Origin: a virus
Strand: one strand, 5' to 3'
DNA length: 20,773 nucleotides
IMG/VR virus record: IMGVR_UViG_3300047643_000077
Location: 1 to 20,773 of that record
A program made the position numbers and the translations under genes. The notes beneath the pieces are model-generated. The model did no database searches. It was not told the DNA's origin and saw only the letters and a list, made by a program, of their open reading frames with translations. Each line of letters begins with the position of its first letter. Positions within the stretch are counted from its first letter, which is position 1. This document shows, in pieces, positions 1 to 6,818 of the stretch.

Positions 1-366
1 TTGAAGCCTCAATTATCAGTTGAAGTCTTTGATGAATACCTGAAAGTTACTATCTCCGGAGATGGGAATCCCTTCGCCCATGTTGCCGATATTAATAACG
101 CAATAATGACCGTCAAAAAGTTGTCAGAGGAAAACAAACGCACAAGAGTTCTTGTCGATGCGTTCAATGTGCCTAATGTGAGGGATATGCAAAAGTTCTA
201 TATCGGCGCGCTGGTTGCCACTATATTCGGAAATAAATTCAAGTTGGTGATGCTTAGAAAGCCGGAGCACATAAACAAGTTTGCCGAGAATATGGCGGTT
301 AACAGCGGAGCTAACGTCCTCGTTGAGAGCAGCGAACAACAAGCGCTTAGCTGGTTATTGGCGTAG
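1..366 (+). CDS. SpoIIAA/STAS-like small protein, possibly partial at 5' end
   Basis: A 121-residue product read from a TTG at the first base of the window; no ribosome binding site can be seen, so the true start may lie outside. The sequence alternates predicted beta strands and amphipathic helices and ends in a pattern typical of SpoIIAA-like/STAS-fold proteins: a strand with VLVDAFNV (about 50-57), a helix with RDMQKFYIGAL, a strand KLVMLRKPE, then INKFAENMAVNSGANV and a terminal helix ALSWL. Known relatives act as small soluble regulatory or membrane-associated proteins, but no partner gene is visible here. It precedes the terminase genes by about 270 bp. Whether it is a phage gene or the last host gene beside a prophage cannot be decided. 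Family assignment is by recognition of the pattern; function is unknown. Confidence 0.6.
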   Translation: MKPQLSVEVFDEYLKVTISGDGNPFAHVADINNAIMTVKKLSEENKRTRVLVDAFNVPNVRDMQKFYIGALVATIFGNKFKLVMLRKPEHINKFAENMAVNSGANVLVESSEQQALSWLLA

Positions 367-469
367 ATTCGTAGGCGATCTTCGCGCCTTTGGAATCGTG
401 ATCCTCAAATCGCTCTTTACGATTTACTGATGCAAAACGTAGTCCGGGTCTTCAGATCCGTTTGACAGC

Positions 470-483
470 GGACATACATGTCC
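470..483. other. Perfect 14-bp inverted repeat
   Basis: GGACATACATGTCC is a perfect inverted repeat of 6-bp arms around AC. It lies in the non-coding stretch before the terminase genes and could be a dimer-binding operator or part of a packaging-site complex. A TTGACA (462-467) overlaps its left side, but no matching -10 box follows at 16-18 bp. Function is inference only. Confidence 0.35.
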
Positions 484-500
484 ACGCTGCGCATCAATTC

Positions 501-540
501 TCACCCGGTCTCACCCAGCCTCACCCGGTCTTACCCGCAA
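501..540. repeat. Four tandem 10-bp direct repeats upstream of terminase (candidate pac/terminase binding site)
   Basis: Four consecutive 10-mers read TCACCCGGTC, TCACCCAGCC, TCACCCGGTC and TTACCCGCAA, about one helical turn each. They end 98 bp before the small terminase start. Small terminase rings recognise repeated or bent DNA near or inside their own gene in several phages, so this is a reasonable packaging-initiation candidate. The repeat is seen directly; the role is inferred. The only reading frame across it lacks an ATG and looks non-coding. Confidence 0.45.
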
Positions 541-603
541 AATATATTGTCAAGTCCTTTAACTGCCGTTTGAGAGCCGCCCAGACCCAACCAGAGCCAG
601 CTA

Positions 604-639
604 AAGAAATCACAAAAATCAGGGCTTATAATGCAGCCA
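604..639 (+). promoter_or_regulatory. Candidate promoter placing transcription start on the terS ATG
   Basis: A perfect TATAAT lies at 627-632, exactly six bases before the ATG at 639, so a sigma-70-type start would fall on the A of that ATG and give a leaderless message. The expected -35 position (604-609, AAGAAA) matches the consensus at only three of six bases, and there is no TG extension. The -10 box is clear but the promoter is uncertain. Confidence 0.3.
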
Positions 640-1091
640 TGAAAAAAGGACGGACTTCCAAACCCGATAAACCCGAAATTCAAAAAGCAATCTGTAATAT
701 GATTGCCGCGTCAAACAAATCTGTCCGCAGTATTCTCAGGGAATTATCAAAATCCATGAATGGCATACCTGATCTGTCCGCATTCATGGAATGGCTCAAT
801 GATAAAGAATTTGCAAAGCAATACGCGCGGGCGAAAGAAGAGCAGTATGCGTTTTTAGCGGAGGAAATACTGGAAATTGCCGACGATGAAAGCCTTGATG
901 TTGCCTTTGACGATAAGGGCAAGCCGTTTGTTGACAAGGAGCATATCACCCGCTCAAAACTCCGCGTGGATGCCCGCAAGTTGATTTTAAGCGAACTAAA
1001 GCCGAAGACATCTCCGGATAAAACAAGCGCGGGGCAAGGCGCGGAGGCAGGTTTAACCGTTAACATTATCGATAAATTCGAGGTTAAATAG
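639..1091 (+). CDS. terS: Phage terminase small subunit (putative)
   Basis: The product has 150 residues from ATG 639, the first ATG of the frame; the frame is open upstream to a TTG at 462 but that part looks non-coding. A basic N-terminus (MKKGRTSKP) leads into a predicted helix-turn-helix region (about residues 15-45, KAICNMIAASNKSVRSILRE), then an acidic central helix containing FAKQYARAKEEQ and ILEIADDES, and a basic segment RSKLRVDARKLILSELKPK. This layout matches Sf6 gp1-like small terminases, which bind packaging-site DNA and pass it to the large subunit. Its stop overlaps the large terminase start by one base, implying translational coupling. No strong Shine-Dalgarno sequence precedes the ATG. 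Identification rests on the domain pattern and its position before the large terminase. Confidence 0.8.
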   Translation: MKKGRTSKPDKPEIQKAICNMIAASNKSVRSILRELSKSMNGIPDLSAFMEWLNDKEFAKQYARAKEEQYAFLAEEILEIADDESLDVAFDDKGKPFVDKEHITRSKLRVDARKLILSELKPKTSPDKTSAGQGAEAGLTVNIIDKFEVK

Positions 1092-2545
1092 TGGAGATTA
1101 CCATCCCTTATAATTACACGCCAAGAAATTATCAAACGGGCCTGTTTAATTGCCTTTCGGGCGGTTATAAGCGCGGGGTTGCCGTGTGGCATAGGCGCTC
1201 AGGAAAAGATAAAACCCTTCTCAATCTTATCGTAAAAGAAGCCCACAAACGCATTGGCGTTTATTATTACTTTTTCCCAACCTACAACCAGGGCAGAAAA
1301 GTTCTCTGGGACGGAATAGACCGCGACGGATTTAAGTACATGGATCATATTCCAGAAGAGCTGCGCGAGAACACTAACCAGGCTGAAATGAAAATCAGAT
1401 TAAAATGCGGATCGCTCATTCAGATTATCGGGACGGATAACATTGACGCGATCATGGGAACTAATCCAGTCGGGTGCGTTTTTTCGGAGTACAGCTTACA
1501 GAATCCTATAGCGTGGGATTTAATACGGCCAATTTTAACGGAGAATGGCGGATGGGCGCTTTTTAATTACACACCAAGGGGAAGGAATCACGGATTTGTT
1601 TTATACGAAATGGCGAAGAATAACAAAGACTGGTTCTGTGAATTGCTGACGGTCGATGATACCGATGTCGTCAGTCCGGGAATGATTCAGGCAGAACGCG
1701 AATCCGGGATGTCCGAGGCGAAGATACAACAGGAATTTTATTGCTCGTTTGAAGCGTCACTTGATACATGTTTCTTTATGGGAGTTCTGGAAGATCATAA
1801 ATATGTGCAGCCTGGAACAACCGGGAGCGTTATTGTTGATAAAAAGACAAAAGATATTGATTTTATCGATAATCCTCAGGGAATGATTGAGTTGTGGCGT
1901 TTCCCGTATTTTCTGACGGATGGGTGGGACCAGCATTACTGGAAATACCGTTATTGCATCGGCTCTGATATCTCCGAGGGATTGCAGCAGGATTACTCCG
2001 TGGCATATGTCTATGACCGCTGCAAAAAAGAGTTTGTCGCCCGCATGCGGTCAAATACTATTGATTCGTATAAGTGGGGGGACAGGCTTTTTCAACTATC
2101 GCGTTATTATGAAAACGCGCTGATCGTTCCGGAGAGAAACGGCGCGGGCATAACCACGATTGACAGACTTATGGCGCTCAAAGCCAATCTGTACGTCAAA
2201 GAGAAAATCGACTCCATCGGGAAGGTTATGACAAAGCAGTACGGTTTTCTTGAGACTTCCGAAGCAAAACAACTTATCTGCGGTTCGCTCAAATCTTATC
2301 TTGCCCAGCATAAGCCTGTCTATTGCCGCCATTTGCTTTCGGAGTGCGCAACTTTCATCAAGGATGAAGAAAAGGAGAAGCTGGGCGCGGATAGCGGATT
2401 TCATGATGATTGTGTAATCGCGGCGGCTCTGGCCCTGCATGGTGATTTTTATCTGCCGCGCTGTGAAAAGATTCCGTTGCCTGCTACCGGTTGGCGGAAA
2501 ATGCTGGCAGAAGAAAAGAAAGAAGGGACGATATGGGCAAGTTAA
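1091..2545 (+). CDS. terL: Phage terminase large subunit (packaging ATPase/nuclease)
   Basis: A 484-residue protein starting with GTG that overlaps the small terminase stop. The N-terminal ATPase has a Walker A-like HRRSGKDKT (34-42), a Walker B region VGCVFSEYS with catalytic Glu133, and a coupling motif NYTPRG (about 159-164). The C-terminal RNase H-like nuclease shows its acidic residues in IGSDISEG (Asp293), VPERNG (Glu348) and SGFHDDCVIA (Asp439/Asp440). The protein powers DNA translocation through the portal and cuts the concatemer. SEY in place of the DE of other families is common in this large-terminase group. Length is normal and all key motifs are present, so the gene appears intact. 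A cluster of palindromic repeats begins five bases after its stop. Confidence 0.96.
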   Translation: MEITIPYNYTPRNYQTGLFNCLSGGYKRGVAVWHRRSGKDKTLLNLIVKEAHKRIGVYYYFFPTYNQGRKVLWDGIDRDGFKYMDHIPEELRENTNQAEMKIRLKCGSLIQIIGTDNIDAIMGTNPVGCVFSEYSLQNPIAWDLIRPILTENGGWALFNYTPRGRNHGFVLYEMAKNNKDWFCELLTVDDTDVVSPGMIQAERESGMSEAKIQQEFYCSFEASLDTCFFMGVLEDHKYVQPGTTGSVIVDKKTKDIDFIDNPQGMIELWRFPYFLTDGWDQHYWKYRYCIGSDISEGLQQDYSVAYVYDRCKKEFVARMRSNTIDSYKWGDRLFQLSRYYENALIVPERNGAGITTIDRLMALKANLYVKEKIDSIGKVMTKQYGFLETSEAKQLICGSLKSYLAQHKPVYCRHLLSECATFIKDEEKEKLGADSGFHDDCVIAAALALHGDFYLPRCEKIPLPATGWRKMLAEEKKEGTIWAS

Positions 2546-2598
2546 AAGTGTGTCCACCTCCATCGCTTCGCGACACCACCGCCAGCGGAGGACATTAA
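2533..2598 (+). CDS. Possible 21-residue peptide with PPPSLRDT motif, encoded across a repeat
   Basis: An ATG at 2533, inside the 3' end of the large terminase gene, is preceded by AAGGG (2522-2526) at good spacing and opens a 21-codon frame. The peptide contains LKVCPPPSLRDTTASGG. A second locus at 17461 encodes LKIFPPPSLRDTSACGG, and the codons for PPPSLRDT differ between the two only at third positions. This could be a real micro-gene, or the coding phase of a mobile palindromic element. Many phages carry a short proline-rich gene right after the large terminase, so a disrupted version of such a gene is another possibility. Translation is unproven. Confidence 0.3.
   Translation: MGKLKVCPPPSLRDTTASGGH
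2551..2594 (+). repeat. 44-bp palindromic element, copy 1 (two-hairpin, peptide-encoding repeat)
   Basis: The 44-bp unit has TGTCC at its left end and GGACA at its right end, a small hairpin TCGC-TTC-GCGA (2563-2573) and a second hairpin CCGC-CA-GCGG (2579-2588). A second copy at 17479-17522 is identical at 35 of 44 positions. Both copies start exactly five bases after a stop codon (counting the alternative-frame stop at 17473). A GCGGAGGACA fragment recurs at 2679-2688. Confidence 0.75.
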
Positions 2599-2599
2599 T

Positions 2600-2655
2600 T
2601 GTAGGGCGCGTTTCCCAAACGCGCCGCTCGGATCGGTCGGAGACCGATCCCTACA
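2600..2655. repeat. 56-bp T-shaped palindromic element
   Basis: Outer arms TGTAGGG (2600-2606) and CCCTACA (2649-2655) enclose two perfect hairpins: a 9-bp stem GGCGCGTTT/AAACGCGCC with loop CCC (2605-2625) and a 9-bp stem GGATCGGTC/GACCGATCC with loop GGA (2630-2650). Together they could form a cruciform-like DNA or branched RNA structure. It resembles dispersed chromosomal repeats seen in many bacteria; that resemblance is from memory and no search was run. Confidence 0.75.
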
Positions 2656-2660
2656 GTATA

Positions 2661-2688
2661 GCGCGTAATGACAGAAGAGCGGAGGACA
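2661..2688. repeat. Fragments of two repeat families
   Basis: CGTAATGACA (2664-2673) matches the right end of the 37-bp element at 2750-2786, and GCGGAGGACA (2679-2688) matches the right end of the 44-bp element at 2551-2594. The arrangement suggests nested insertion or partial loss within the cluster. Confidence 0.5.
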
Positions 2689-2699
2689 GCTAAAAAAAT

Positions 2700-2736
2700 T
2701 GTCATTGCGAGGCGACCCTCGGGAGCCGTGGCAATC
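2700..2736 (-). repeat. 37-bp GAG-loop hairpin element, inverted copy
   Basis: This is the 37-bp element read on the opposite strand: TGTCATTGCGA, 7-base arm GGCGACC, loop CTC (the complement of GAG), arm GGGAGCC, then GTGGCAATC. Two of the seven stem pairs are mismatched, unlike the other three copies. It faces the copy at 2750-2786, so the pair forms a larger imperfect palindrome from 2699 to 2787. Confidence 0.75.
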
Positions 2737-2749
2737 TCGCAAGACATGA

Positions 2750-2786
2750 GATTACCACGCCGCATGAGATGCGGCTCGTAATGACA
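2750..2786 (+). repeat. 37-bp GAG-loop hairpin element, copy before the 2807 gene
   Basis: Order: GATTACCAC, stem GCCGCAT, loop GAG, stem ATGCGGC, then TCGTAATGACA. The 7-bp stem is perfect. The element ends 20 bases before the start codon at 2807, leaving just room for the AGAAGGAGAG ribosome binding site. Confidence 0.8.
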
Positions 2787-2806
2787 AAGTAGAAGGAGAG
2801 AAATCA

Positions 2807-3289
2807 ATGGACAAGTTAGACCGGGATAAAATGAAGCGCACAAAAGAAGTCGTTAAACTTGACGGCCGTTTGCTTGAAGCATGCAACGAACTGAGGCACA
2901 CGGTTGAACATCCGAATGAGAGTGCGGATATTATTATTGCTAAGGGGATTTACCGCAAGAAAGACCCTAACGCGATTATGACGATTGAATGTGACGGTGT
3001 CGTGGTGGGCTATAAAATCAAGGAATGTTCGCCGCTTGAGATCAATCCGTATTACGACCGGTATGTTTACGTGAGGATGCCCGATTATCGTCTGAAGGAT
3101 TTATCAGACAAGGAACTGGCGGCAATAAAATTTACTGTATTGGATGCGTTCTTTGAGCAGCAGCAGGGAGAGATTCACGTTGAAGTTATCGGGGAAGGCG
3201 CTCTTTTGATGTGGCAGCGGTTCATGGTGGCTTTCGCGTACAAGTATCAGAACGCGACAGTGCAGGTCCCAAAGGGACTACCACAATAA
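2807..3289 (+). CDS. Hypothetical protein between terminase and portal genes
   Basis: The product has 160 residues, preceded by a strong AGAAGGAGAG. I do not recognise the family. The N-terminus is rich in Lys and Asp (MDKLDRDKMKRTKE) and is followed by a likely helix (LLEACNELRHTVE). A mixed alpha/beta middle contains the strands IIIAKGIYRK, AIMTIECDGVVVGYKI and YVYVRMPDY, and a C-terminal helix-strand-helix includes LAAIKFTVLDAFFEQQQ and LLMWQRFMVAFAYKYQ. There is no signal peptide or membrane segment. It is flanked on both sides by 37-bp hairpin repeats. Its place between terminase and portal suggests a virion or packaging accessory protein, but nothing in the sequence shows a specific role. 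Confidence 0.85.
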   Translation: MDKLDRDKMKRTKEVVKLDGRLLEACNELRHTVEHPNESADIIIAKGIYRKKDPNAIMTIECDGVVVGYKIKECSPLEINPYYDRYVYVRMPDYRLKDLSDKELAAIKFTVLDAFFEQQQGEIHVEVIGEGALLMWQRFMVAFAYKYQNATVQVPKGLPQ

Positions 3290-3304
3290 GAAAAGGAAAA
3301 GAAA

Positions 3305-3341
3305 GATTGCCACGGAGCGCGAGGCGCTCCTCGCAATGACA
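3305..3341 (+). repeat. 37-bp GAG-loop hairpin element, copy before portal
   Basis: Order: GATTGCCAC, stem GGAGCGC, loop GAG, stem GCGCTCC, then TCGCAATGACA. The 7-bp stem is perfect but has a different sequence from the other copies. It ends 22 bases before the portal ATG, directly ahead of the GGAAGAGGAAG ribosome binding site. Confidence 0.82.
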
Positions 3342-3363
3342 CGACAGGAAGAGGAAGTAATTT

Positions 3364-5307
3364 ATGGATAACGAAGTAACTCCCACTTCGGGAATCAATA
3401 TTCAGAAAATACAGGAATCCGGCGCTGATGACAAGGTTGTGGAAGTCTATCGCCTTTTGAAGCGGTACAAGGAAGACGCTGACCGGCAGGATTGGGAGAA
3501 ACAGGTCTATAAGCGCGGCTGGGAAGTAGCGTGGGGGAAAAAAGACGCTCTATGGTCAGAAGACGAAAAGAATAAAATGATCCAACGCGGACAGATTCCT
3601 ATTGCCATCAATGACGTAAGCAAAGGAATTCAGGGAGCCGCGGCAGTGGCTACAGCCAATAAGCCCGGGATCAATGTCAAACCCATAGGTTCGTCTGATT
3701 TGTACGTAGCGGAGTTGCTCAAGCGTGGGTTTGATTTTGTGTGGGGGCAGAATAACGGCGGGGAAGTCCTGTTTGATGTGGTGAAGGAATGTAAGACGGG
3801 TTCTCTTGGAGTAATTGATGTCAAGTTTGACGAAACAAAAGGCAAGTTCGGGAAGATCATTTTCCTTTCAGATAATCCATTGGATTACTATTTTGATAAA
3901 AAGTCGCGGCTTGCCAGTAAGGCGGATTCCCATATTATCAAGGCCCATCTGATTACGCGGCAGTATGCCAAAGATAATTACGATGTTACGGATGACGACC
4001 TTGATTTTAATATGGTTCCTCAGGATTCGGAGCCGGGTAAATCATCCGCCGGTCATCCTGGAGAAGACGAATATGCCCGTATGAAGACTTCTGAGGAAAA
4101 GGACAGTCGTGTTGAGAACGATCCAGCCGATGATGCTGATGTTTATGAAATCGAAGCGTGGCTTATCAAGAAGGAGAAAGCATACTCCGTGATGACGGTT
4201 AATCCTCAAACGTCTGCCGTCGAGAAGTTTGATTTTGATACGAGCAAGGAAGCCAAGGCAGCGCAGGAAGAATTGAGCCAGTTTGGATTAAAGGCAACGT
4301 GCAAAGAGAATGTTACCGAAGTCAGAAAACAGCGGATCATTGTCGGAAAGAAACTCATCTCCGAAGAAACCAATCCTTACGGTCTGGATTCCGACGGCGA
4401 TCCGGTTATTCCAAAACTGTTAATCGGCCATGACCGGTCTTACAGCGGCTATTTTGTGGGGCCGACGTACAGGGCAATCGAGATCAGCAAGAGCCGCAAT
4501 AAACGCCGCACGCAGACGGTTTATGTCATTTCAAAGAACATTGACGCGCCTGTCATGATGACAGAAGGCTGCAAATGGGAGAATGATCCCAAATACGGTG
4601 ACAGTCTGAAGGTTCCCAAAGACGCGCCGTTTCCGCCTTCTCGATTGCTTCCTGGGACAACGTCTTCAGAGCTGATGGCGATGGAGCAACGGGATGAAGT
4701 GGCGCTCAATGACGAGTTCGATATGCAGGAAGTGATGAAGGGGAAACTACCTCCGGGCGTTGATTCCGGCAAGCTGGTTATCGCCCTTCAGGATCAGGCC
4801 GGAATGATGTCCACGCCATTCTTAGGTGTAGTGGAATCAACTATTGAGAAAACGGCAAAGGTTATATTTTCTTTAATGCTTCGGCACTGGCCCAGACAGA
4901 TGTGGGAGCGTCTGATTGATCCGGATGAAGTAAGCAACTGGCAACCGGAAAAGGACAAACAGATAGACCCGAATACGGGCGATGCCGTACCTCCCGATCC
5001 TAACGATATTCAGGCCAAATGGATTGCGGCAGTCGATCAGGTGCGACCTGCTGACATTACCAAAGACCCTCCGATTGATCTGGAAGGGCTGCATATCAAG
5101 ATTGTTGCCGGTTCCACGACACCGACAAACAGGATGGCTAAACGGCTGGATGCCATGGAAATGGTGAAGGCCGGTATTTATCCGCCGGAGATCGCTCTTG
5201 ATTATATTGATGACCCGAATGCGGATAAAGCAAAGATATTGTTGCAGCAGCAGCGTCAGTCGGAAATGCAGGCAATGGTTGCCCGCAGCGGAAATATCAG
5301 GGGGTAG
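3364..5307 (+). CDS. P22-like portal protein
   Basis: A 647-residue protein, within the size range of P22-like portals. The N-terminal part has the usual helical entry (VVEVYRLLKRYKEDADRQDWEKQVYKRGWEVAWG) split by basic and aromatic residues, then NDVSKGIQGAAAVATANKPGI and a region IDVKFDE...FLSDNPLDYYFD. The middle carries an acidic insertion (about 215-255), and the C-terminal section includes IEISKSRNKRRTQ and the stem/crown helices after SSELMAMEQRDE. The portal forms the dodecameric DNA channel at one capsid vertex, works with the large terminase and later binds the adaptor. The C-terminus is Gln-rich (LLQQQRQSEMQAM). The start is ATG 3364 with a purine-rich site upstream. The family call rests on sequence style and gene order. 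Confidence 0.88.
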   Translation: MDNEVTPTSGINIQKIQESGADDKVVEVYRLLKRYKEDADRQDWEKQVYKRGWEVAWGKKDALWSEDEKNKMIQRGQIPIAINDVSKGIQGAAAVATANKPGINVKPIGSSDLYVAELLKRGFDFVWGQNNGGEVLFDVVKECKTGSLGVIDVKFDETKGKFGKIIFLSDNPLDYYFDKKSRLASKADSHIIKAHLITRQYAKDNYDVTDDDLDFNMVPQDSEPGKSSAGHPGEDEYARMKTSEEKDSRVENDPADDADVYEIEAWLIKKEKAYSVMTVNPQTSAVEKFDFDTSKEAKAAQEELSQFGLKATCKENVTEVRKQRIIVGKKLISEETNPYGLDSDGDPVIPKLLIGHDRSYSGYFVGPTYRAIEISKSRNKRRTQTVYVISKNIDAPVMMTEGCKWENDPKYGDSLKVPKDAPFPPSRLLPGTTSSELMAMEQRDEVALNDEFDMQEVMKGKLPPGVDSGKLVIALQDQAGMMSTPFLGVVESTIEKTAKVIFSLMLRHWPRQMWERLIDPDEVSNWQPEKDKQIDPNTGDAVPPDPNDIQAKWIAAVDQVRPADITKDPPIDLEGLHIKIVAGSTTPTNRMAKRLDAMEMVKAGIYPPEIALDYIDDPNADKAKILLQQQRQSEMQAMVARSGNIRG

Positions 5308-5311
5308 GATA

Positions 5312-5527
5312 ATGGCAGAATTAACCGAATCAAAAAGAAATAATTTACCGTCATCGGCGTTTGTCTTTCCGGATAGCAGAAAGTATCCGATTCATGACCT
5401 TGCTCATGCGCGTAACGCTTTGGCGCGGGTGTCGGAGTTCGGGACGGCTTCGGAGAAATCGGCAGTGAGGGCAGCGGTAAACAGGAAGTATCCGACACTG
5501 AGAAAGAGACAGACGATAAAAGGGTGA
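5312..5527 (+). CDS. Small basic phage protein (DUF6582-like)
   Basis: The product has 71 residues from ATG 5312, four bases after the portal stop, with AGGGGGTAGG as ribosome binding site. The sequence pattern LPSSAFVFPDSRKYPIHD followed by AHARNALARVS and AAVNRKYPTLRKR is familiar from a short domain found alone or fused to phage head proteins, which I recall as DUF6582-like. The predicted form is a compact, helical, strongly basic domain. Placement directly after the portal fits a minor head or scaffold-associated role. Function is unknown; the frame is open further upstream to 5198 but that part overlaps the portal gene and is not credible. Confidence 0.75.
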   Translation: MAELTESKRNNLPSSAFVFPDSRKYPIHDLAHARNALARVSEFGTASEKSAVRAAVNRKYPTLRKRQTIKG

Positions 5528-5555
5528 TTAATTATATTATAAAAAATTGGGGTTG

Positions 5556-5580
5556 TTTGCTGATCTGATCAATCGGCAGA
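5556..5580 (+). ncRNA. Hairpin upstream of the terminator (possible small structured RNA)
   Basis: TTTGCTGAT (5556-5564) can pair with ATCGGCAGA (5572-5580), nine pairs including two G-U, around a 7-base loop CTGATCA. With the terminator that follows it gives a two-hairpin segment of about 85 bases after the 5312 gene. An AT-rich stretch at 5527-5547 precedes it, but no convincing promoter is seen, so it may simply be the 3' trailer of the portal transcript. Confidence 0.35.
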
Positions 5581-5597
5581 CACGCAAGAAATAACTT

Positions 5598-5640
5598 AAG
5601 CGGCTAGTAGGAGCCTACTCTCTTACTTTGCCGCTTTTTT
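5598..5640 (+). terminator. Rho-independent-type terminator after the portal group
   Basis: The outer stem AAGCGGC (5598-5604) pairs perfectly with GCCGCTT (5630-5636), encloses an inner perfect hairpin AGTAGG-AG-CCTACT (5606-5619), and is followed by a T run (5635-5640). It separates the packaging/portal genes from the scaffold and capsid genes, so termination or attenuation here may set their ratio. Confidence 0.7.
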
Positions 5641-5738
5641 ATTTGCCCCATCCGATTATGCCTTCTGGACGGGCTTTAAATGTCCTGAAACCGGTTACCG
5701 TGGCGACCGCAAGGCCATGAGATTGAAAGAGAGGAATT

Positions 5739-6818
5739 ATGGGACTGGGAGATTTCGCAAAAGAGGAATTCAGCAAGGAAGAGTTGGAGGCTTTGGGAGA
5801 GACTCCGGCTACTGTTGAACCAGAGAAAAAGGAACCGGAAAATCCAGAGCAACCGGAAAAGAAGGTTGAAGAACCTGAAAAACCGGAAGCCCAAACCGAG
5901 AAGAAAGAAGAAACTCCGGAATTATCAACAGAGGAAAAAGCAGTTGCAGAACAAGAAGGCGTCAAACTCGTAACAGAGAACGGTAAGCAGTATCTGATTG
6001 ACGATGAAGGCGCGAAAATACCGGTGGAAAGATGGCGCAAGAACTTTGCAAAGACACACGCTGAAGTTGATACCGCCAAAAAAGCCGCCGAAGAAACAAA
6101 CAGAAAATTAAACCTTCTCAAAGAGTTAGGAGCGGAAAAGTATTACGATCTTTATCCCGATGAAAAACCGGCAAACTATGCGCCTCCGGTAAAGAAAGAC
6201 GAACCGGTGGAAGCCGTTGAAGATTTCAATACAATGATTGTCAATGGCGGCAAGTATAACGGCTGGGCTTTAGGAGACGTGGCAAAAGAAGACCCGATAG
6301 CGGCAAGCCTTATGCTCAATAATTATCTGGAGAGCAAACGGGCCGTCGTTGAAAAGGAATCAAAACGCCAGGCGGATTTTCAGCAGAGTTTTGAGCAGGA
6401 AAGGAATCAGTTTTGTTACAGCAGGGCCAAGGAGCTTTTTAACAAGTCCGATAATATCACGGATGCGGAAAAAGCGCAGGTGGTTAAAGTCTACGAGGAT
6501 TTATCCAAGTGGATGATCGCCAACAAAAAGAGCCATTACAACATGGAAGACGCCTATGCCCTGATGAACAAAGACCAGATTATCCAGTCCAAAGTTGCCG
6601 AAGCCTCAAAAGCCGCAATCGAGAAACTTACGGCGCCGGGCGCGAAGTCTATCGGCAATGTTGCCAGCGAAGGCAAACAAACGGGTTTTGAATCCTATTT
6701 AACGATGACGGAAGGCCAGTTGACGGATATCATTGATAATATGACGGATAAAGAATTCAAGATTTTCTTAAAAGACGCTCCGAAAGAATTAAGGGATAAA
6801 TATCCCGGCATATTCTGA
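5739..6818 (+). CDS. Putative scaffolding protein
   Basis: The product has 359 residues from ATG 5739 with AGAGAGGAA as ribosome binding site. The first 75 residues are a low-complexity, highly charged Glu/Lys/Pro stretch with repeats such as EPEKKEPENPEQPEKK. A helical middle follows (KNFAKTHAEVDTAKKAAEETNRKLNLL, then EKESKRQADFQQSFEQERNQF), and the C-terminal region again is charged and helical, ending ELRDKYPGIF. No signal peptide or enzyme motif is present. Length, charge, coiled-coil potential and the place just before the major capsid gene are those of internal scaffolds, which guide procapsid assembly and leave or are degraded. The DNA from 5641 to 5738 is a 98-bp leader with no gene. 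Confidence 0.8.
   Translation: MGLGDFAKEEFSKEELEALGETPATVEPEKKEPENPEQPEKKVEEPEKPEAQTEKKEETPELSTEEKAVAEQEGVKLVTENGKQYLIDDEGAKIPVERWRKNFAKTHAEVDTAKKAAEETNRKLNLLKELGAEKYYDLYPDEKPANYAPPVKKDEPVEAVEDFNTMIVNGGKYNGWALGDVAKEDPIAASLMLNNYLESKRAVVEKESKRQADFQQSFEQERNQFCYSRAKELFNKSDNITDAEKAQVVKVYEDLSKWMIANKKSHYNMEDAYALMNKDQIIQSKVAEASKAAIEKLTAPGAKSIGNVASEGKQTGFESYLTMTEGQLTDIIDNMTDKEFKIFLKDAPKELRDKYPGIF

Noticed and set aside
367-395. AGGCG/CGCCT hairpin followed by TTT as a terminator after the first gene
   Set aside because: The stem has only five pairs and the T run is three bases; too weak to list.
462-490. TTGACA as a -35 promoter box
   Set aside because: No hexamer near TATAAT lies 16-18 bp downstream.
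462-638. Upstream extension of the small terminase frame to a TTG
   Set aside because: It has no ATG, runs through the 10-bp tandem repeat and encodes an unlikely His/Pro-rich sequence; ATG 639 matches the usual start of the family.
680-1192. 170-codon minus-strand open frame opposite the small terminase
   Set aside because: Antisense shadow with Ser/Leu-rich low-quality sequence; the plus-strand gene is well supported.
1481-1495. Loss of the Walker B Asp in the large terminase (SEY in place of DE)
   Set aside because: The catalytic Glu133 is present and SEY is common in this large-terminase group, so this is not a defect.
2551-2787. Repeat cluster as a CRISPR array
   Set aside because: The repeats are palindromic, of three different families and in mixed orientation, with no regular spacers.
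5198-5311. Longer start for the 71-residue basic protein
   Set aside because: The extra part overlaps the portal gene in another frame, and ATG 5312 has a good ribosome binding site.
5639-6121. 160-codon minus-strand open frame opposite the scaffold gene
   Set aside because: Its Ser/Phe/Gly-rich product is the mirror of the Glu/Lys/Pro low-complexity coding sequence; it has no ribosome binding site or neighbours on that strand.
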